DNA from: Brevundimonas vesicularis
GTDB taxonomy: Bacteria > Pseudomonadota > Alphaproteobacteria > Caulobacterales > Caulobacteraceae
Direction of reading: 5' to 3'
Length of the DNA: 64,000 nucleotides
Assembly (NCBI RefSeq): GCF_027105095.1
Contig: NZ_CP114278.1
Coordinates: forward strand, 1,984,001-2,048,000
In this document: positions 1 through 7,461 of the stretch, piece after piece
Position numbering within the stretch: the stretch's first letter is position 1
How the letters are laid out: each line of letters starts with the position of its first letter
The notes under the pieces: model-generated
Told to the model about the DNA's origin: nothing
The model's input: the letters and a program-made list of their open reading frames with translations, nothing else
The model's database searches: none
Position numbers and translations under genes: made by a program

Positions 1-2
1 GC

Positions 3-314
3 CAGGTGCTGGCCGCCGCCAAGATCATTCCGAACCAGCAGGGAAACGGCGCCCACGTCGCCAACGGCAGCTTCATGGTGGCGCCCGAAGCGCGCGGGCG
101 CGGCGTTGCAAGGGCGCTGGGCGAAGCCGCCCTGGCTTTTGCGCGAGATGCCGGCTTCCGATCCATGCAGTTCAACGCCGTGGTCGAGACCAATACTGTC
201 GCCGTGGCGCTGTGGAAGAAGCTGGGTTTCGAGATCGTGGGCACGGTCCCCGAGGCCTTCGATCACCCGGCGCACGGCCTGGTCGGCCTGCACGTCATGC
301 ACCGCCGGCTTTAG
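3..314 (+). CDS. GNAT family N-acetyltransferase, 5' truncated by the window edge
   Basis: This is the C-terminal part of a GCN5-related acetyltransferase; the reading frame is open to the window edge, so the true start lies outside. The acetyl-CoA binding motif A is visible as the segment GSFMVAPEARGRGVARAL (Q/RxxGxG/A type), followed by the helix and the typical LWKKLGFEIVGTVPEAF motif B stretch. The acceptor substrate cannot be told from the sequence. It ends three bases before the convergent dehydrogenase gene. The GTG near position 6 is an internal Val codon, not a start. Confidence 0.85.
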   Translation, partial: QVLAAAKIIPNQQGNGAHVANGSFMVAPEARGRGVARALGEAALAFARDAGFRSMQFNAVVETNTVAVALWKKLGFEIVGTVPEAFDHPAHGLVGLHVMHRRL

Positions 315-317
315 GCG

Positions 318-1178
318 TCAGTCGCGAGGTCGCAGTCGCGCCGCCAGGCTGGACGTGTCCCAGCGGTTTCCGCCCATGGCCTGAACCTCGGCGTAGAACT
401 GATCGACCAGGGCCGTCAGAGACAGGCGCGCGCCGTTTGAGCGCGCCTCGTCCAGCACCAGACCCAGGTCCTTGCGCATCCAATCCACGGCGAAGCCGAA
501 CTCGAACTCGCCCTTGGCCGCCGTCTTCCAGCGATTGTCCATCTGCCAGCTTTGCGCCGCGCCCTTGGACACGGCCTCATAAGCGGCGTCGGTGTCCAGT
601 CCCGCGACCTGAGCGAAGTGGACGGCCTCGGCCAAGCCCTGGACGACGCCGGCGATGGCGATCTGGTTGACCATCTTGGTCAACTGGCCCGAGCCGGCCG
701 GTCCCATATGTTTGATCGCCTTGGAATAGGCCTTCACCACGGGCTCGACCTTCGCCAGGGTGGCGGCATCCCCGCCGGCCATGACGCTGAGCTGTCCGTT
801 CTCGGCGCCCGCCTGGCCGCCTGACACCGGTGCGTCGATGAACGACCTGCCCTGCTCGTTCGCCAGTTCGGCCATTTCGCGCGCCACCTTGGCCGATGTC
901 GTGGTGTGATCGACGATCACGGCGGCCTTCGACAGATGCGGCAAGGCCTCGGTCACGACGGCGCGCACGTCCTCGTCATTGCCGACGCACAGGATGAACA
1001 GGTCGACGCCCCGCGCCGCCTCAGCCACCGTCGCCGCCGCCTTGCCGCCCGTCGCCGCTGCCCAGGCCTCGGCCTTTGACTCAGTACGATTGAAGCCGGT
1101 CACGTAGTGGCCCGCCTGGATCAGATGACGGGCCATCGGGGCGCCCATGACGCCCAGGCCGGCGAATGCGATTTTCAT
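318..1178 (-). CDS. NAD(P)-dependent beta-hydroxyacid dehydrogenase (3-hydroxyisobutyrate dehydrogenase / tartronate semialdehyde reductase family)
   Basis: A 286-aa two-domain oxidoreductase. The N-terminal Rossmann motif GLGVMGAPMA (residues 7-16) binds NAD(P); the substrate loop is DAPVSGGQAGAENGQL (about 115-130), and the catalytic Lys is K168 with N171 in the helix QLTKMVNQ. The length matches the HIBADH/GarR/glyoxylate-succinic semialdehyde reductase family. Members reduce or oxidise small beta-hydroxyacids; the exact substrate cannot be assigned. A good Shine-Dalgarno AAGGAG (1185-1190) precedes the ATG at 1178. The gene diverges from motB and converges with the truncated GNAT gene, so it looks monocistronic. 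Confidence 0.88.
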   Translation of the reverse strand: MKIAFAGLGVMGAPMARHLIQAGHYVTGFNRTESKAEAWAAATGGKAAATVAEAARGVDLFILCVGNDEDVRAVVTEALPHLSKAAVIVDHTTTSAKVAREMAELANEQGRSFIDAPVSGGQAGAENGQLSVMAGGDAATLAKVEPVVKAYSKAIKHMGPAGSGQLTKMVNQIAIAGVVQGLAEAVHFAQVAGLDTDAAYEAVSKGAAQSWQMDNRWKTAAKGEFEFGFAVDWMRKDLGLVLDEARSNGARLSLTALVDQFYAEVQAMGGNRWDTSSLAARLRPRD

Positions 1179-1294
1179 GACAGGCTCCTTGATCCTGCCG
1201 TCGGACTAGGCCCCGCCGCGTCGGGGTTCAAGGTCAACGCCCGGTTAACCTTGGCCAGCCCACAATGGGACACCATTCGTCGGGGTGCGCGTCC

Positions 1295-2185
1295 ATGTCC
1301 GTGAGCGATCGTCCGATCCTCATCAAGAAGGTCAAGAAGGTCTCCGGCGGAGGCCACCACGGCGGTGCGTGGAAGGTGGCCTATGCGGACTTCGTGACCG
1401 CCATGATGGCCTTCTTCCTGCTGATGTGGCTGATCAACACCACCGACCCCGAGCAGAAGCGCGGCATCGCCGAATATTTCGCACCGGCTAGCGTGTCCGA
1501 GACGACGTCGGGTTCGGGCGGCATTCTGGGCGGCACATCGCTGGGCGACGATGGCGTCAAGAGCGCCGGCTCGCAGTCGGTTCTGGAAGAACTGGCGCCC
1601 GAGGCGCCCGCGACCGATCAGACAGGCTCCAGCCTGTCGTCCGCCAGCGACTCGGCTCTCCAGGCCGAAATCCAGAAGCGCGAGGCCGCCGAGTTCGCCA
1701 GCGCCGCCGAATCGCTGCGCCAGGCCATGCAGTCGATGCCGGAACTGGCCGAACTGTCGAAACAGCTGATCGTGGACCAGACGCCCGAGGGGCTGCGCAT
1801 CCAACTGGTCGATCAGGAAGGCCGGTCGATGTTCGACAACAACTCTGCGCGCCCGAATGCCCGCGCCCAGGTGCTGCTGCGCGCCGTGGCCAAGGTGATC
1901 AATCAGTTGCCGAACCGCATCTCCATCACCGGACACACCAGCGCGGCGCCCGGCTCCAGCCGCGCCAGCGCCCCTGCGGACTGGACCCTGTCGTCCGAGC
2001 GCGCCAACGGCTCGCGTCTGGTGCTGCAAGGTTCGGGCGTCGATCCCGACCGGGTCTATTCGGTGGCGGGCAAGGCGGGGTCTGACCCGCTCTATCCGGA
2101 CGATCCGACCCTGGCGGGCAACCGCCGCATCGCCATCGTCCTGTTGCGCGAGGCGCCGGTCCTGCCGTCGGACACCTCGCTGTGA
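1295..2185 (+). CDS. motB: Flagellar motor stator protein MotB
   Basis: A 296-aa stator subunit that anchors the proton channel to peptidoglycan. The N-terminus IKKVKKVSGGGHHGGAWK is the conserved MotB plug-family entry. One transmembrane helix follows (YADFVTAMMAFFLLMWLIN), carrying the proton-binding Asp at residue 32, the same position as in E. coli. After a low-complexity linker comes a C-terminal OmpA-like peptidoglycan-binding domain (from about GLRIQLVDQEGRSMF to NRRIAIVLL). I chose the ATG at 1295 because MSVSDRPILIKKVKK fits MotB N-termini; an in-frame ATG at 1265 would add ten unsupported residues. No motA is adjacent. Confidence 0.93.
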   Translation: MSVSDRPILIKKVKKVSGGGHHGGAWKVAYADFVTAMMAFFLLMWLINTTDPEQKRGIAEYFAPASVSETTSGSGGILGGTSLGDDGVKSAGSQSVLEELAPEAPATDQTGSSLSSASDSALQAEIQKREAAEFASAAESLRQAMQSMPELAELSKQLIVDQTPEGLRIQLVDQEGRSMFDNNSARPNARAQVLLRAVAKVINQLPNRISITGHTSAAPGSSRASAPADWTLSSERANGSRLVLQGSGVDPDRVYSVAGKAGSDPLYPDDPTLAGNRRIAIVLLREAPVLPSDTSL

Positions 2186-2192
2186 CGCGGCT

Positions 2193-2221
2193 CGGCTGCA
2201 ACGCGAACAGGCTTGCAGCCG
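2193..2221 (+). terminator. Putative terminator hairpin after motB
   Basis: Inverted repeat CGGCTGCAA / TTGCAGCCG (9 bp, 11-nt loop) starting 8 bases after the motB stop, extendable by gctc/gagc on the outside. No T-run follows, so it may act as an RNA 3'-end stabiliser or a weak terminator. Confidence 0.45.
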
Positions 2222-2299
2222 GAGCACGGATGACGCCAAATCGCGCCATGATCGTTGTGTCGTCGCAATATTGGCAAGATCGGATGCGGACCTGAGGCC

Positions 2300-3037
2300 G
2301 TGACCCAGCACGTACCGACCCGACAGCTTCGCTTCTTCATGACTTCGGTCGCGCCCTGCCCCTATCTGCCAGGCAAGACGGAGCGGAAAGTTTTCGCCAA
2401 TCTGCCCTTTTCGGACGGCGCGCACGTCAATGACGAACTGACGCTGGCCGGTTTTCGCCGCAGCCAGAACATCGCCTATCGCCCGGCCTGCGAGGCGTGC
2501 GACGCCTGTGTATCGGTGCGGCTGCCGGTGCCGGAGTTCGCCTTCACCCGTTCGCAGCGCAAGGTCCTGGCCCGCAACGCCGACCTGTCGCGCGACCTGG
2601 TCGAAGCGGAGGCGACGACCGAACAGTTTCAGCTTCTGCGCCGCTACCTGACCACGCGCCATCCGACCGGCGGCATGAGCGACATGGGCTGGCTGGATTA
2701 CGTCGCCATGGTCGAGGATACGGCCGTGCGAACCCATCTGATCGAATACCGTCTGCCCTCCGCCGACGGCGGACCGGGCGATCTGGTCGCCGTGACCCTG
2801 ACGGATCTGCTGAAAGACGGGCTGTCTATGGTCTACAGCTTCTATGATCCGACGATGGAGCGGCGCAGCCTGGGCCGGTTCGCCATCCTGGATCACGTGC
2901 GCCAGGCCTCCATCGTCGGCCTGCCGTTCGTCTATCTCGGCTATTGGGTCCACGGCTCGGCCAAAATGGATTACAAGGCCGACTTCCGCCCGATGGAAAC
3001 CCTCGGCAAGCTGGGTTGGTCGCGCCGAGACGCCTGA
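2300..3037 (+). CDS. bpt: Aspartate/glutamate leucyltransferase (bacterial L/F-transferase-like, Bpt/ATE family)
   Basis: A 245-aa aminoacyl-tRNA-protein transferase that adds Leu to N-terminal Asp or Glu, feeding the ClpS/ClpAP N-degron pathway. The N-terminal ATE domain is recognisable from PCPYLPGKTERKVFANL and the Cys cluster CEACDACVSVRLPV. The C-terminal domain has YSFYDPTMERRSLGRF and the signature YLGYWVHGSAKMDYK. The start is uncertain: GTG at 2300 (VTQHVPTRQLRFF) gives the family length, with a GAGG only three bases upstream; the TTG at 2255 has no support. It is followed after 75 bases by yaaA in the same direction. Confidence 0.88.
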   Translation: MTQHVPTRQLRFFMTSVAPCPYLPGKTERKVFANLPFSDGAHVNDELTLAGFRRSQNIAYRPACEACDACVSVRLPVPEFAFTRSQRKVLARNADLSRDLVEAEATTEQFQLLRRYLTTRHPTGGMSDMGWLDYVAMVEDTAVRTHLIEYRLPSADGGPGDLVAVTLTDLLKDGLSMVYSFYDPTMERRSLGRFAILDHVRQASIVGLPFVYLGYWVHGSAKMDYKADFRPMETLGKLGWSRRDA

Positions 3038-3112
3038 GGCGCCCTTCGCCGCAGCCGGTTCAAATCGTCATCGAAGCATCCTATGTGGGCGGCGACATTA
3101 CGGAGCCGCGTC

Positions 3113-3883
3113 TTGCTGATTGTTCTTTCCCCGGCCAAGCGCCTCGATTTCACCGAAGCCGATGCGGCCATTCCGGGTACGGACCGGCGGTTTCTCGAAG
3201 ACACCGCAAGCCTGTCCAAGACCGCCAAGCGCCAGACCAAGGCGGATCTGCGTCGGCTGATGGGGATTTCGGACGATCTGGCGACCCTGAACGCCGCGCG
3301 CTTCAAGGCTTTCGATCCTGAATCGACCGAGGGTGTTCAGGCGGCCTTCGCCTTCGCCGGCGATGTGTATGAGGGCTTGCGAGCGCGTGAACTGGACGCC
3401 GAGGCCTTGGTTTTTGCGCAGGATCATTTGCGCATCCTGTCCGGCTTCTATGGCCTGCTGCGTCCATTGGACCGGATTCAGCCCTATCGCCTGGAGATGG
3501 GCACGCGGCTGAAGACGCGTCGCGGGGCCAGTCTGTACGACTTCTGGGGCGACCGGATTTCCAAACAACTGAACGAAGACGCCGAGGGCCAGTCGGATCC
3601 AACGCTGGTGAACCTGGCCAGCCAGGAATATTTCGGCGCCGTCGATGCAAAGGCTCTGAAACTGCCTGTCGTCACGCCCCAGTTCCGGGAAGAGAAAAAC
3701 GGCGAGAGCCGCATCATCTCCTTCTTCGCCAAGAAGGCGCGCGGGGCCATGGCGCGGTTCGCGATCGACGAGCGCGTGGAACGGGTCGCGGACCTGAAGG
3801 CTTTCGACCGGGACGGTTATGCGTTCGACAAGGCCGCCTCGACCGACGCCGAGTGGATATTCATCAGATCGGGAAATTCTTGA
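3113..3883 (+). CDS. yaaA: Peroxide stress protein YaaA (DUF328 family)
   Basis: A 256-aa protein of the YaaA/UPF0246 family, which in E. coli limits intracellular iron during hydrogen peroxide stress and has a DNA-binding fold. The diagnostic start LIVLSPAKRLDF is present, together with ILSGFYGLLRPLDRIQPYRLEM and VNLASQEYF. The likely start is TTG at 3113, with GGAG at 3102-3105 seven bases upstream, giving the canonical MLIVLSPAK N-terminus; an ATG at 3083 would add ten residues that the family lacks. It probably follows bpt as a separate or loosely coupled unit. Confidence 0.9.
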   Translation: MLIVLSPAKRLDFTEADAAIPGTDRRFLEDTASLSKTAKRQTKADLRRLMGISDDLATLNAARFKAFDPESTEGVQAAFAFAGDVYEGLRARELDAEALVFAQDHLRILSGFYGLLRPLDRIQPYRLEMGTRLKTRRGASLYDFWGDRISKQLNEDAEGQSDPTLVNLASQEYFGAVDAKALKLPVVTPQFREEKNGESRIISFFAKKARGAMARFAIDERVERVADLKAFDRDGYAFDKAASTDAEWIFIRSGNS

Positions 3884-3908
3884 TCCCGACATCGACCTCC
3901 CGCTAATC
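3880..3908 (+). promoter_or_regulatory. Putative housekeeping-sigma promoter of the 3-hydroxybutyrate dehydrogenase-patatin unit
   Basis: TTGATC at 3880-3885 and CTAATC at 3903-3908 separated by 17 bases; shifted by one, GCTAATC resembles the GCTA-type -10 of Caulobacter housekeeping promoters. It overlaps the last codons of yaaA and lies 28 bases before the next start. Pattern match only. Confidence 0.35.
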
Positions 3909-3936
3909 TCGCCAAAACAAACGAAGGGGCGGATTC

Positions 3937-4779
3937 ATGTCGCAAGGGCCTAAGGACTCCAAGGGCGCCGACAGTCGGGCGGCACGCGGTATCGGCGATC
4001 TGAAAGGGCAGGTCGCGGTCATTACGGGCTCGACCTCCGGCATCGGACTGGCTCTGGCGCGGGCCGTGGCGGCAGGCGGTGGCGACGTCGTTCTGAACGG
4101 CTTGGGCGACCCCGCAGAGATCGAGCGCACCCGCGCCGATCTGGAGGCCTCATCCGGCGTTCGCGTCCTCTATCATCCGGCGGACATGACGCGCGGTGAC
4201 GAAATCGCCGACATGATCGCCTTCGCTAAACGCGAACTGGGCCGCCTGGACATCCTGGTCAACAACGCCGGCATCCAGCACGTCGAGTCCGTCGAGAAAT
4301 TCCCCACCGATCAGTGGGAGAAAATCATCGCCATCAACCTGTCGTCGGCCTTTTACGCCACGCGCGCGGCGATCCCGATCATGAAGGCGCAGGGGCGCGG
4401 CCGGATCGTCAACATGGCCTCGGCGCACGGTCTGGTGGCCAGTCCGTTCAAGTCCGCCTATGTCGCGGCGAAGCATGGCGTCATCGGCTTCACCAAGACC
4501 GCAGCGCTGGAACTGGCGCGCGACAACATCACCTGCAACGCCATCTGCCCCGGCTTTGTCGAGACGCCGATCGTGACCAAACAGATCGCGGATCAGGCGC
4601 GCACGAGAAATATGACCGAGGAGCAGGTGCTGACGGATGTGATCCTGGCGGCCCAGCCCACAAAGCGGTTCGTCACGACGGAGGAGTTGACCGGCATCTT
4701 CCTCTATCTGGTCAGCGACCTCGGCGCCTCGGCCAACGGTGCCAGCTTCTCCATCGACGGCGGCTGGACCGCGCAGTAG
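3937..4779 (+). CDS. bdhA: 3-hydroxybutyrate dehydrogenase (SDR family)
   Basis: A 280-aa short-chain dehydrogenase with the TGSTSGIG cofactor motif (30-37), NNAG (109-112) and the catalytic triad S162, Y175, K179. The stretch NAICPGFVETPIVTKQIADQA and the long C-terminal insertion before FLYLVSDLGASANGASFSIDGGW are typical of D-3-hydroxybutyrate dehydrogenase, which interconverts 3-hydroxybutyrate and acetoacetate in polyhydroxybutyrate breakdown. There is an extra hydrophilic N-terminal extension of about 20 residues. An AAGGGG stretch precedes the ATG. The patatin gene follows after 18 bases, so the two are probably co-transcribed, suggesting storage-polymer or short-acid catabolism. Confidence 0.88.
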   Translation: MSQGPKDSKGADSRAARGIGDLKGQVAVITGSTSGIGLALARAVAAGGGDVVLNGLGDPAEIERTRADLEASSGVRVLYHPADMTRGDEIADMIAFAKRELGRLDILVNNAGIQHVESVEKFPTDQWEKIIAINLSSAFYATRAAIPIMKAQGRGRIVNMASAHGLVASPFKSAYVAAKHGVIGFTKTAALELARDNITCNAICPGFVETPIVTKQIADQARTRNMTEEQVLTDVILAAQPTKRFVTTEELTGIFLYLVSDLGASANGASFSIDGGWTAQ

Positions 4780-4797
4780 CCAAGGAAGGCGGCGGTC

Positions 4798-5865
4798 ATG
4801 GCGATTTTCAAGCGCAAGACCGCCGCAGCGGCGGACATCGTTCCCGCCGCTCTCGCCAGACGGCCCATCTGCCTTGCGCTTCAGGGCGGCGGCGCACACG
4901 GCGCCTTCCAATGGGGCGTGCTGGATCGTCTGTTGGAAGACGATCGTCTGGATATTCGCGCGGTGACAGGCGTCTCAGCGGGAGCCATGAACGGCACGGC
5001 CTTGGTGTCGGGCCTCGCATCAGGCGATGGCCGCGCCGCGTTGGACAAGCTCTGGCGAGAGGTCAACCAGTTCGGCGGTCGCAACGTCTTTGGAGACAGC
5101 GCGATCTGGAATGCAGCGCGGACGCCCGACTGGATCAAGGATAGCCCATTCTGGCGCGCGGGCGAGACGCTGGCAATGTCGATGAGCCCGTACGAATTCA
5201 ATCCGCTGAACCACAATCCTCTCAAACGAGTTTTGCAGGCCTCGGTCGATTTCGGCGCCGTCCAGGCCTCGGACATCCGGCTTTTCGTCGCCGCCACCGC
5301 TGTGCGCCAAGCGAAAGCGCGCATCTTCCAGACGAATGAGATCAACGCCGATGTCCTGATGGCGTCGGCCTGCCTGCCCCATCTGTTTCAAGCCGTAGAG
5401 ATCGACGGGGAGCCCTATTGGGACGGCGGCTATCTGACCAATCCGCCGCTGTGGCCGTTGACCGGAGACGACACGCCGGACGACGTGCTGTTGATCACAC
5501 TCAATCCGATGGTGCGCGACGAGACGCCTAAAGGCGCAGGCGACATCGTCGATCGGCTGAACGAAATCGTCTTCAATGCGCCGCTGGTCTCCGAACTGCG
5601 CGCCATCGCCCTGGCGGGTGAACTGATCGAACATGGGCAGCTGAAAGGCGGCGGCGCGGGACCTTATCGGCACGTTCGGCTGCACGCGATCGAGGCGGAC
5701 GGCTGGCTCTCGGACCTGTCGCTGCGGTCCAAGTTCAATACCGAATGGGGTTTTCTCAACGACCTGAAGGCGCGGGGACGTGCGGCGGCCGACGATTGGC
5801 TGAACGCGTGCCTGGGCAGCGTCGGACGCCAGTCCAGCGTCGATCTTCAGGCCCGGTTCGGCTAG
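4798..5865 (+). CDS. Patatin-like phospholipase / esterase
   Basis: A 355-aa serine lipid acyl hydrolase with all patatin elements: the oxyanion motif LQGGGAHGAF (29-38), nucleophile elbow GVSAG with S60, and the DGG catalytic Asp D209 in YWDGGY. No signal peptide or membrane segment is seen, so it is probably cytoplasmic. AAGGAAGG lies just upstream of the ATG. Its position 18 bases after 3-hydroxybutyrate dehydrogenase makes a role in intracellular polyhydroxybutyrate or related ester hydrolysis attractive, but phospholipase activity is equally possible. The last four bases overlap the convergent Sua5 gene. Confidence 0.87.
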   Translation: MAIFKRKTAAAADIVPAALARRPICLALQGGGAHGAFQWGVLDRLLEDDRLDIRAVTGVSAGAMNGTALVSGLASGDGRAALDKLWREVNQFGGRNVFGDSAIWNAARTPDWIKDSPFWRAGETLAMSMSPYEFNPLNHNPLKRVLQASVDFGAVQASDIRLFVAATAVRQAKARIFQTNEINADVLMASACLPHLFQAVEIDGEPYWDGGYLTNPPLWPLTGDDTPDDVLLITLNPMVRDETPKGAGDIVDRLNEIVFNAPLVSELRAIALAGELIEHGQLKGGGAGPYRHVRLHAIEADGWLSDLSLRSKFNTEWGFLNDLKARGRAAADDWLNACLGSVGRQSSVDLQARFG

Positions 5866-6779
5866 CCGACGAAGCCTGCCGCGCGGCGCAGACGGTCGTT
5901 GATGGCTTCACCCAGTCCCGTCGTCGGGATCGGCGATATGGCGATACCCTTCGGCCGTGTGCGGTCGGCTTCGCGCAGCAGTCGGAACAGGTTGGCGGCG
6001 GCTTCGCGCAGGTCGCCCGACGGGCTCAGGCTCCAGCGCGGCTCACCGGCGTTAGGGCCAAAGCCGAGCAGGATTTCGCCGTCGCGTGCTGTGCCGGCCT
6101 CGATGCGAACCGGCGCATCCGGCGCGTAATGCAGGGTCAGTCGCCCGGGCGAACGATGCCCCTCTGCGCCCTCTTCAATGGGACCGACGACCGCCTCGAC
6201 CTCGGACCGGGTAATGGCGCCGGGACGAAGCAAGGCGACCCGCCCTCCCAGCACCGATACGACCGTGCTTTCCAGACCGACCTGGCAAGGCCCGCCATCG
6301 ACAGCCGCTGAGACGGCAAAGCCCGTCTCCTCGACAGCATCCGTGAAGGTCGTCGGGCTCGGTCGGCCGGAACGATTGGCGGAGGGGGCCACGACCGGGC
6401 CACCGAACGCCGCCAACACTTCCCTCGCCACCGGATGCGCCGGAACGCGGATCGCGACGCTGTCCAATCCGGCGCGCGCCAGGTCGCAGACGCTGCGCGT
6501 GTCCAGGATTGGCGTGATCAGAGTCAAGGGTCCGGGCCAGAAGGCGTCCGCCAAGGCCCGTCCGAGCGGGCCCAACTCCCCGATCTGCGCCGCCGCACCG
6601 ACACCGACGACATGCGAAATCAGCGGATTGAACTTCGGCCGCCCTTTCGCGGCGAAGATGGCGGCGACGGCCTCGGCATTGCTCGCGTCGGCGCCCAGTC
6701 CGTAAACGGTCTCGGTCGGCAGCAGGATCAGATCGCCGTTCGCCAGCGACTGGGAGGCTTGGAGCGGCGTCTGGCTCAC
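5862..6779 (-). CDS. L-threonylcarbamoyladenylate synthase (Sua5/YwlC type)
   Basis: A 305-aa enzyme that makes threonylcarbamoyl-AMP from Thr, bicarbonate and ATP, the first step of tRNA t6A37 synthesis. The YrdC domain is clear (LPTETVYGLGADASN, FAAKGRPKFNPL, FWPGPLTLI, SANRSGRPSPT, STVV). The extra C-terminal Sua5 domain begins after SPGRLTLHYAP, so this is the long Sua5 form rather than TsaC. Its ATG overlaps the stop of the upstream cytochrome b561 gene (ATGA), and its 3' end overlaps the patatin gene by four bases. Confidence 0.93.
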   Translation of the reverse strand: MSQTPLQASQSLANGDLILLPTETVYGLGADASNAEAVAAIFAAKGRPKFNPLISHVVGVGAAAQIGELGPLGRALADAFWPGPLTLITPILDTRSVCDLARAGLDSVAIRVPAHPVAREVLAAFGGPVVAPSANRSGRPSPTTFTDAVEETGFAVSAAVDGGPCQVGLESTVVSVLGGRVALLRPGAITRSEVEAVVGPIEEGAEGHRSPGRLTLHYAPDAPVRIEAGTARDGEILLGFGPNAGEPRWSLSPSGDLREAAANLFRLLREADRTRPKGIAISPIPTTGLGEAINDRLRRAAGFVG

Positions 6780-7327
6780 GGTCGGCGCGGGATGATCGGG
6801 ATCATTCGGTGCAGCACATTGTCGCGATCGATAAACTGGTGCTTCAGCGCCGCGATCACATGCAGGGCGATCAAGACATAGAGACCCTTCACCGCCAGTT
6901 CGTGCAGGCCCATCAGGCTGCGCGCCGCCTCACGCCCGCCGTCGACGGGCAGCAGGGGCCAGGAGAAGAGGCCGAACCACTCGATCGCGCGCCCGCCCGC
7001 CGATGATGCGAGCCAACCGGTCATCGGAATGACGATCAGGGCCAGATAGAAGAGGACGTGCGTCGCGCGCGCCGCCACCTTCTGCCAGCGCGGCAAGGCC
7101 GAGGGCAACGGAATCGCCGGATGGGCCAAGCGCCATCCGATCCGCGCAAGGGTCAGCACCAGGATCGTCAGACCCAGCGACTTGTGCAGCATGACGAACT
7201 GGCCCGAAATCGGCCCTTCCGTATTCTCATGCGCGGTGATCAGCAGCACCTGCGCCAGAACGGCGGCGGCGATGCCCCAGTGCATCAGCAGGGAAACCGT
7301 CGAATATCGATTGCGGGGCTCGCCCAT
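6776..7327 (-). CDS. Cytochrome b561 family protein
   Basis: A 183-aa membrane protein with four predicted helices and the heme-ligand histidines of the bacterial cytochrome b561/CybB family: LLMHWGIAA, MLHKSLGLT, ATHVLFYLAL and IALHVIAALKHQ. Proteins of this family carry electrons from quinol in the inner membrane and may act as superoxide:quinone oxidoreductases. I chose the ATG at 7327 (MGEPRNRYSTVSLLMHW), preceded by a purine-rich GGAAGGGAAG; the longer upstream reading is not supported. It overlaps sua5 by ATGA, implying co-transcription with a functionally unrelated gene. Confidence 0.9.
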   Translation of the reverse strand: MGEPRNRYSTVSLLMHWGIAAAVLAQVLLITAHENTEGPISGQFVMLHKSLGLTILVLTLARIGWRLAHPAIPLPSALPRWQKVAARATHVLFYLALIVIPMTGWLASSAGGRAIEWFGLFSWPLLPVDGGREAARSLMGLHELAVKGLYVLIALHVIAALKHQFIDRDNVLHRMIPIIPRRP

Positions 7328-7461
7328 GTCTTCCCTTCCGCGACGGCACGGCGTCACCATGCGTTCAGCCACTTTGCACTGAGACGGGGCGCGTCGCCAA
7401 GACGCTTGCAGCGACAGGCCCCGACGCGGCACTTAGGCCGCAAAGACGATTGAGGAAACCC

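Noticed and set aside
1175..2953. 592-aa minus-strand ORF opposite motB and bpt
   Set aside because: Crosses two recognisable plus-strand genes and has only shadow composition.
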